NCBI GenBank assembly: GCA_034387635.1
Contig: JAOANU010000010.1
Span: 496,001-560,000 of the forward strand
From: Rhodosporidiobolus odoratus
Taxonomy: Eukaryota; Basidiomycota; Microbotryomycetes; Sporidiobolales; Sporidiobolaceae
Length of the DNA stretch: 64,000 nt
Direction of reading: 5' to 3'
Position 1 is the stretch's first letter; each line of letters starts with the position of its first letter. The translations under genes and the position numbers were made by a program. The notes under the pieces are model-generated. The model had not been told where the DNA came from. It saw only the letters and a program-made list of their open reading frames with translations, and did not search any database. Below, one piece after another: positions 57,028 to 64,000 of the stretch.

Positions 57028-57232
57028 ATCTTTTGCTTTTGCCCCCTCCTTCCTTGTTGCCCTTGTCAGCACGGTACACGCTCAACAGGGCACTCTCTCC
57101 AAGCGACATGGATTTGCTTGCACTTGTCCTAACCGTCGGGATATCAGCTGGGCAACCTCGGGTTGACAGCTTCTCAGACTATATAGCGGTAACGCGCCCA
57201 AGTCCTGCCCGTCATCTACTAAAGACCGATGA

Positions 57233-57745
57233 CGATACGTGCACAAATCGAAATCAGGGAGGGGAGCGCGATCTGTGGTCTGCTAGGAGACGAGCAAGTA
57301 CGAAGAGGGAAACTGAACGGAGTCCTTGGCGGTCCAGTCGACGAGCTTCTCCGAGGGAGTCGGTCGTGATGGCAAACTTGCCGTCCGCTGTGAGCCGCCG
57401 AGTATCGCATTCAGAAACGAAGGGCGATAGAGAAGAAGAAGAAGGAGTAGGATCGATAAGTAGGAAGGAAGGAAGGAAAGGCTTTACATCGACAAACAGA
57501 CCACGGATCTCGCATGAAGTGGAAAGAGAGAAGAAGGGCAGGATGGCAAAGTTAGCAGGTTGTTCGAGACGGAAGCCGATGAGCGACGCTACACGTCGCT
57601 GCCACAGGAATTGTAGAAGCGAAGCAGAAAGGGACTCGGACACACGGGCAGCCTCCTCAGCCTTGGCTTTGGTCTTTCGAGCAGTTTGCTTCTTCTCGTT
57701 TGTGTGCGCCTTAACAGCGTTGAACTTGTCAACTCCCTCCTCCAG
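57233..57745 (-). pseudogene. Partial, broken copy of the HAM1-like gene 3' end
   Basis: Two segments match the intact gene's last exons. 57322-57395 (TCCTTGGCGGTCCAGTCGAC...) matches about 58243-58309. 57640-57735 (GCAGCCTCCTCAGCCTTGGC...) matches about 58519-58612. The copy has small indels, an altered intron, and lacks everything upstream of this part of the gene. It is a tandem, truncated duplicate about 0.9 kb from the original. Confidence 0.85.
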
Positions 57746-58083
57746 CTACTAACAGTCTCCTTTGCATCTGTTCGCGCCTCATCTTCCGCCTCGTTCCTTG
57801 CTGCTCGCTGTACAAGTTGCTCGAGTCGGAAATCAATTGTCTACTCTCCTTACTCTCGTGCTGTCGGCAACAGATAGCGGAAAGAAAAGCGTAAAAGGAA
57901 TACTGCATTCTTGTGTGTTAAGCGAAGTCATGGTAAGGATTACTACAGAACTATTCACACGATGTGAAGAGGAAGAGAGGGAGGGGGAGACGAATTAAGG
58001 CGGGAGGAGAGGGAGACAAGTAACGGGTATCACCAAGGTACGAGCGGAGGCGGAATCAGAGGAAGTCCAAACGCAAATCACGC

Positions 58084-61000
58084 TCATTGAGCGCGCGCCG
58101 GGGCAGCCGCCGAACCCGAAGTGTGACCGTGACCCGAGCTGTGGGCGCCGGGACCGACGATGGTGAAGGCGGGAGACTCCCAGCCCTGCTCGCCGGTGCG
58201 CCTGGCCTGCTCCTGCTTGACGGCAATCTTCTCGACCATCGAGTCCTTGGCGGTCCAGTCGACGAGCTTCTCCGAGGGGTCGGTCGTGATGGCGAACTTG
58301 CCGTCCGCTATAAGTCAATGAGGGTAGTGTCGAAGAGAGAAGCGAAGGAGAGAGTGGGTCACAGGACAGAGAAGACGGAGATGCAAAGTATGAAGAGGAA
58401 AGAAGGGAAAGGCAAAGGTGAGAAGGTCAGCAACAAGTTGGAAGAGAAATAGTGAAGGACAGTTCACGTCGTTGTCACAGGAGATACGGTGATGGAGAAA
58501 GGAAAGGGAACGCACGGGCAGCCTCCTCGGCCTTGGCTTTGGTCTTCTGAGCATTCTGCTTCTTCTCGTTCATGTGCGCCTTGACAGCGTTGAACTTGTT
58601 GACTCCCTCCTCCTCATTACTGTCATCGAGACGCTCCTTGATGTCACTTAGCTGAGCGTCGACTTGCTCGAGGGCAGCACGGATGGCAGCTTCGATGGCC
58701 TTCGAGACCGCAGTCTTGATGAGGCCGGTGGCGAGAGGGCGCATGAAGTTGATCAAAGTCGAGTGCTTCGACTCGCGAACGGCGAACCTATACAGTCATG
58801 AGTGGTGACAATGATGAGGAAGGAGGGAGAGGAAGAGGGAAGGGAAGTAGAGAAGAGGAAGACGAGGGGAGGAGGGGAAAAAACCACCAAGTCAGTACTC
58901 GACCAAGTTGAGACGAGAGGATGGAACGCACTTGAGCTTGTCAATCTTGATCTTGGTCTCGATGACCTTGAACGCGTGGTTCTTGCGACCAGTCGACTCG
59001 ATGTGGACCTTGCCGGAAAGACCCTTTCCACCGAGGAAGACGTCGGCGTAACCCGAGTCTTTCAGCTTGGGGAAGCCAGTCTTCTTGTTGATGTCTGTGC
59101 AGCAGAGAGGGTCGTCGTCAGTGAGGGCATGAGAGGAAGAAGGAAGGAAAAGAGGAAGAAGTGAGAAAAGAAAAAACGAACAGAAGGCGACGTCCTTCAA
59201 GTCGCACTGAACCTCTGCTCGTCGAACAATGTCAGCGCGGCAATGACGTTGGTGCAGAGAGAGAAACTTGCGATTAAAGGACACCCAGAAAGAATGTTTG
59301 CTAACATCCCCCAAGTTGTCATAGGGGGAAAGACTGCAATACGACCTGGCTTCGATCTCGAAGATGTTCGGGAGAAGGTTTGCGGTCTCGAGCGTGAGGT
59401 TCTCGATAACGAGGTCGACCTCCTTGGAGGAGTACTCGGCGCGGGGGATGGGGATGTAGCCGATCTGCTGGAAAATCGAAGGGAGGATGACGGAACGGAT
59501 GTCCTTCCAGAGGTGGGGCTGCACGGTGGTGAAGGGCGTGTGTGTGAGCTAGGCTGTACGTAGGCAGAGGAAGGAAAGAAAGAAGAGAAAAGACGAACCT
59601 TGTACTTGAGGTTGCCCTCAGAGTCAAAGATCAAGTCGGTGAAGAGACTCTTGACCGACTCGCCAAGACGCTGGTTGAGACCGTCATCGGCGTACGAGGT
59701 GAAGAAGTTCTGAACCTCGTCAAAGAAGCGGTCCTTGTGACCCGAGTACTTGCCGTTTTGAGGGTCCCAGTACCTCTTGCCCGTTTCCTTCAACTCGCGG
59801 CCGCGGCGGTCAGCCTCATCTTTCATGATGTAGCCCGGCTCTTGGAGGCACTGGCGGATGTAGAGGTTGAGCTCAGAGAACCAGCGGCTGCAGAGGGGAT
59901 AACAAATAAAAATGTCAACGTCAGAGAACTGCGCACATGGGACGGCCAAGTCTGGAGGAGAACGCACCGGAGCTCGCCGTCGTTCTGGGCGTCAGTGTAA
60001 ATCTGGTCGACAGCGTCGAACATGCCGTCCATGGTGGCGCCGTTAGCGAAACGCTCGAGGAGGGTCTTGAGTTCGCGCCAAGCCATCTGGAAGTTGTCAT
60101 CGTGCTGGATCGAAGCGGCGTTGCCGGTCGACTGCTTGCCGGCAGTCTTGGCCTGCACCTGGTAGTGCTCGGCCTTGTCGAGGAAGAAGTCGATCTGTAA
60201 GGTAGGGGAAAACGAAGAAAAAGTCAGTTCTGCGACGGCAAGAGAGGGAATCGGGGAGCAAGACGCACAGCTTCCTGGTAGTCCTTGTGGCGCTGGTTCT
60301 CGACAACGACCTTCTTCAAGCGGTAGATGAAGCGGTCACGACGCTCCTCGGGGAACTTCTCGCGGAGGTAGTTCTTGGTAGCGTCCTTGCGCGCGTTGAT
60401 GCGGTCCTACGTTGCGCGAGCGAGTGGGAGGAGTAGAGAAGGGAGGGATGATTAGCTCGAATGCGGCCAAAGATGTAATAAACGAGAGAAGACGAACCTT
60501 GTGCTCGTCGGGGATCTTGGCAAGGAGCTTGTTACCAACCTCCTTACCCTGCTGCTTCGCCTCACCAGCACCGGCATCCTTGCCAGCGTAGGCACGTGCC
60601 TTGGCCTCCTGCTGCTGCTGGTCGGAGCCGTAAGCGCCGCCAGAGGAGCCGAGACCGCCCTCGGAGCCGGAGAGAGTGTGGCGAGGGTCGATGGAAGAGG
60701 AGCTCCCGGTAGCAGAGGAGAAGCCGCCCTGGGAGGTGGAGAGGGATTGGCCGGGCTGAGCCTGGAGGGAAGAGCCAGAGGTACCGCCAGTGAAGTATGC
60801 GGGCTGGCCGTTGCCCTGACCGTGCGACTGAGGCTGCTGCGCGTAGGATTGGGCGGCACCCGCGGCATCGCGGGCGGAACCGACACCACCAGTGGCGGGG
60901 CCAGCCTGAGACTGCTGAGCCTGGTCGGCAGCGCCAGCGACGTTGCCAGCGCGGTCGCGAGCCTCAGACTTGGCCTCCTCCTTGGCCTGGTAAGCCTGGT

Positions 61001-62149
61001 TCTTCGCGTCCTGGAACTGCTCCTTCTTCTCCTGGATACCCGTGTCCGGGGCATCGTGCTGAGGACCGCGAGTCTCGCCGTTGGGGCCGACCCACTGGTT
61101 CGAGGGAGCAGGCTCGTCAACTTGACGAAGCTGCTCCTCGTTGGGGCGAGCAACCTCAGCGGCCTTGACAGCGGCGTCGGCGGCAACGTCGCGACCAAGG
61201 AGACCGACATCCTGCAGAAGCACAAAGTCAGTACGATGCTACAGGGGTAAGCGAGTAGAGGAAGCAACGAACCTTCAAAAGCTTCCTTGCCTCACTGTTG
61301 GTGAAGATGAGCTTTCCGAGAGTGCGGAGGTGCTCGACGGCCTGGTCGGCGTGGTCCTGCATCTGGCCCTTGTCGGTACCAGTGGACACATTCTTCAAGT
61401 CATTGATGCCGGGAGGGGAAGTCTTGCGGGTGTGGTAGCTACAAAAGAGATCGCAGGGTCAATCGAGGGAAATGATCGAAGCGAGATGAACCGGACAAAC
61501 ATGAAGTTCTGGATGAGCTCGTCCTCGTTCTTCTCCTGGACGATTTGCTTGAGGACGCGGATAATGTCTGCAATGGCCGAGAGTAAGGTTCCGGTGCTAC
61601 AAGAAAAGGCGCGAAGAAAGGGAGACGAACCGCGCGTGTCCTCAACAAGGCCCTTTCCGTCCTTCGAGAGCTTCGACTCATCAATAGGGGAGTTGTTGAT
61701 GACGTAGTCAAGGGCCTGAATGGATTGCCTGCGGGAAGGAAGGTAAACAGACTGGTCTTTCTCCAGGACTGAAGGAGAGGGACAAACTGGTTGGAAGGGA
61801 ACTTTCCCTCCCTGAAGGCGGTGAAGACGCCGAGGAGCTTGAGCTTCCTGTCAGTGTCCTCGGCTGCGGGAGACAAAGTGGGTGAATATCAGCTGCGGCA
61901 AAAGAAAAAAAGTGGGGAGAAACACGAAGAAAGCGCACCCTTGACATGTGCCGACGTCGGGGAGGTAACGGCGTTCTTAGAGGGGTTCTCGCTGCATGTA
62001 GGAGAAGCAGTAAAAGGGGGCGGAAAGGCAAGAAAGAGAGGCAAGGGGAGGCAGGTAGGTGAGCGCACGATCGAGAGAGAACGGAGAGCATGGGAGGGAG
62101 AAGCAGCGTACGAGATCTCGCGAACGTGGTGTCCAGTAGTAGCGACCAT
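58084..62149 (-). CDS. HAM1-like (DUF5923/DUF4449) protein, BPI/SMP-type fold
   Basis: ATG 62149 starts MVATTGHHVREIS, and many short introns follow. The N-terminal helical region includes LDYVINNSPIDESKLSKDGK, LVEDTRDIIRVLKQIVQE and DHADQAVEHLRTLGKLIFTN. A low-complexity Gln/Gly/Ser/Ala part (about 60600-61000) comes next, then DEADRRGRELKETGKRYWDP, LWKDIRSVILPSIFQQIGYI and LENLTLETANLLPNIFEIE-like text. The C-terminal part holds GYADVFLGGKGLSGKVHIES and LINFMRPLATGLIKTAVSKA, ending PARAQ at 58084. This order matches fungal HAM1-like proteins, which carry a tubular lipid-binding fold. The role in lipid handling or hyphal fusion is family knowledge, not shown here. Confidence 0.8.
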
Positions 62150-62539
62150 GACTGATTATATACTTCGAGTTTAAGAGGTGGATAAAAGCTGCGAGAAGAT
62201 CGAGGGTAAATTGCGATGATCCCATCGAGAGAGAGAGAGAGAGGTGGGGCTTTGGTTCCGAAGAGAGAGGCGGCCTACAGGTGAGGGCGGGAGGAGGGGT
62301 GTTTGAGGTGCTGTGCGGTAGTTTAAAGGTAGGGAATTGAAACCTGAGCGCTGAGCAGGCGAGGAGAAAGAAAGACTGCGAGCAACCGTCGCTTGCAGGA
62401 AGAGTCTGGGCCGGAATGACGTCGGATTTTTTATTGCGATCATTCAACTTCCTCTCCTCGTCATTCCTCACAGTCTGAGACATTTCTTAATTCGACTGCG
62501 CCTCCTTTGCTGTCTTCGTTATTCGACTCCGTCATTCCG

Positions 62540-62815
62540 ATGCCACCGCTCCCCGCCGAGCTCTGGCAGTGAATATGGGCTATCCTCGACACACACCCTC
62601 ATCGACTCGACCTGGTCTCGGCGGTGGGTGCCACAGATCTGGGAGCAAATTTGGCTCACTCTCGAGCGCCTGCAGGCCGCACCGCTGCGCAGTCCTTCCT
62701 GGGTGAACGAACTTTATCTCCAGTTTGGCGATAACCTGGCAAATTGGTGTCGCAGGTCGTGTGGGACACCTTCCCGTCAGCAGGCGAGGGTGTATAATGC
62801 GGGCGGGTAAGTGAT
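62540..62815 (+). pseudogene. Possible F-box relic
   Basis: From ATG 62540 the frame reads MPPLPAELWQ, then a TGA at 62570, then IWAILDTHPHRLDLVSAV, as in an F-box (LP.ELW..I...L....L...). In a neighbouring frame WVPQIWEQIWLTLERLQAAP and WVNELYLQFGDNLANW follow. The stop and the frameshift imply a decayed gene, or a chance likeness. Confidence 0.3.
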
Positions 62816-62988
62816 GCAAGAGACGCAAGAACCTGATATCGTTCAGCCGTGACACATCCAATATGGACAGCAGTCTGGTGCAGTGCGGACATCCGCCGTT
62901 ACGCGGAGCACAGAGAGACGATGAAAGAGAACAGGCGGACCTCACAAATGGCTACATGTCCTTTTTGTCTTTTCCTGCCTGCCCCCTC

Positions 62989-64000
62989 CTACGCAAGCAA
63001 CCCCTTGCCCTCCTCAACCGCCTTCTCAAACTCGCTCACCGCGTCGAGATCCTTGACCCGGATGCGGTAGATGACGGATTTGGCTTCGGCGTCGAACCCG
63101 GTAAAGGTGATGAAGAGTTTTTGAACGTTCAAGGTGAGGGCGGGGTGGAGGGAGAAGTTCTACAAGTGACGGACATGAGTCAAGACAGACAGACGAGTGG
63201 GGTAGCGGGGAGAGGTAGGAGAGGCGCGGTCGGTTGCAGCGGGAAAGAATGGGGGGAAAGAAAAGACGAGCGAGAATAATCAGTATAAAAAGCGGACCGG
63301 GTTAGACCATGTCGTCAAATTAAAGGACGTAAGAGATGCGAGGCACGCACCATTACAACCGACCCATTCGTCTCATTCCTAGCCAACACCCTAACCTTCT
63401 TCTTCCCCTCCACCTCCTTGCTCTTGATCGACACATTCGCAACCCCCAGCAACTCCGACTCGGTCCCTTTGAGCTTGTACACCCTTCCCCTAGTGACAAA
63501 GAGGGCAGTCTCACCCTCCTCACCGGCACCGGGGGCGGCGAAGGGATTTGCGCCCGGGGTTTGGGATTGAGAGCTGGTGTCGGTGGATTCGGAGTCGGGT
63601 GTGGGACCGGCCGTGGTAGAAGCTGAAGGTGCGGCAGGCGGAGCAGAAGAGGTCGAGGTGCCAAAGGAGAATGGAGAGGCAGCGGCAGCGGGGGTGGTAG
63701 AAAAGGCAGTTGTGGGTGCGAAGGTGAATCCGCCACTTAGCTTCGCCGGCTCGGCCTTCTTCTCCTCTGCACCTTCCGTCTTCGTCGCGGCTGGAGCGAA
63801 GGAGAACCCAGTCGACCCGATTCCTGACCCGAATGCAAACCCAGTCCTACCTTGCCCACTTACTGACGAGCCCAGAGCCTTGTCCTTGTCCTTCCCTTGT
63901 AGCGCAGCGCCGAAACCGAAAGTCGGAGGAGAGGCGGCGCCGAAGCTTGTCGCGATCGGTGGCGAAGCAGCAGGCTTGCTGCCACCAAAGGAAAAGAGGT
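62989..64000 (-). CDS. Nup2/Nup50-type nucleoporin with RanBP1 domain (partial)
   Basis: The gene enters the window from the right and ends at 62989. Two exons are visible: 64000-63351 and 63159-62989, joined in phase across a 191-nt intron. Exon 1 carries spaced FG motifs (SFGAASPPTFGFGAAL, TGFAFGSG, SPFSFGTS) in a Ser/Ala/Pro-rich linker. A Ran-binding domain follows: GETALFVTRGRVYKLKG, VEGKKKVRVLARNETNGSVV, then LFITFTGFDAEAKSVIYRIR and EFEKAVEEGKG. Such proteins sit at the nuclear pore and help importin-alpha and RanGTP cycling. The N-terminus is beyond the window. Confidence 0.85.

Noticed and set aside
60501..61250. 249-codon plus-strand frame opposite the HAM1-like gene
   Set aside because: Leu/Gly/Ala-rich antisense of the Gln/Ala/Gly low-complexity part. 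The minus strand has the family motifs.

Overview
This window is eukaryotic nuclear DNA from a fungus, most likely a basidiomycete of the Rhodotorula / Microbotryomycetes kind. The reasoning: genes are cut by many short introns (about 50-100 nt, donors mostly GTACG or GTGCG), there is a tRNA-Tyr with an intron, and the recognised families are fungal (RGS-LOV photoreceptor, PHO80-type cyclin, DUF1748, HAM1-like protein, GCR1_C/Ndc10-type recombinase, Ty1/copia and LINE elements). The genus is inference; no sequence search was possible. Splice sites were placed by eye and checked by reading phase where stated.

Layout. (1) 1-3.7 kb is transposon wreckage: a helix-turn-helix/integrase-type relic, a 143-bp MITE with a perfect 9-bp target duplication, and the 3' end of a LINE. 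(2) 3.9-9.6 kb and 23.85-29.25 kb are two copies of one segmental duplication: a subtilisin-family protease, an opposing relic of an RNase III-like gene, and the start of a PHO80-type cyclin gene. The cyclin is intact only in the right copy. (3) 9.6-21.4 kb, between them, is a nested retrotransposon nest: LINE relics on the minus strand, with a complete but dead copia element (LTRs, tRNA primer site, 5-bp target duplication) inside one of them. (4) 21.4-23.6 kb holds a poorly resolved minus-strand gene with an acidic tail. (5) 28.9-51 kb is the ordinary gene-dense part: cyclin (+), a large disordered protein (+), an RGS-LOV blue-light receptor (-), an RNase III-domain protein with five repeats of an unrecognised module (+), a DUF1748 protein (+), tRNA-Tyr (-), and mitochondrial RNA polymerase (-). 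(6) 52.7-56.4 kb holds a Crypton-like tyrosine recombinase (-), possibly bounded by short palindromic repeats. (7) 56.9-64 kb holds a second tRNA-Tyr (+), a broken partial copy of a HAM1-like gene, the intact HAM1-like gene (-), a possible F-box relic (+), and the C-terminal part of a Nup2/Nup50-type nucleoporin (-).

The most promising undescribed items are: the RNase III-domain protein followed by five diverged repeats of one ~70-80 residue module, with a decayed relative in both arms of the duplication; a pair of subtilases whose propeptide is interrupted by a fast-changing Gly/Ala repeat; and a ~570-bp tract identical between the two arms of an otherwise diverged duplication, which points to recent gene conversion.
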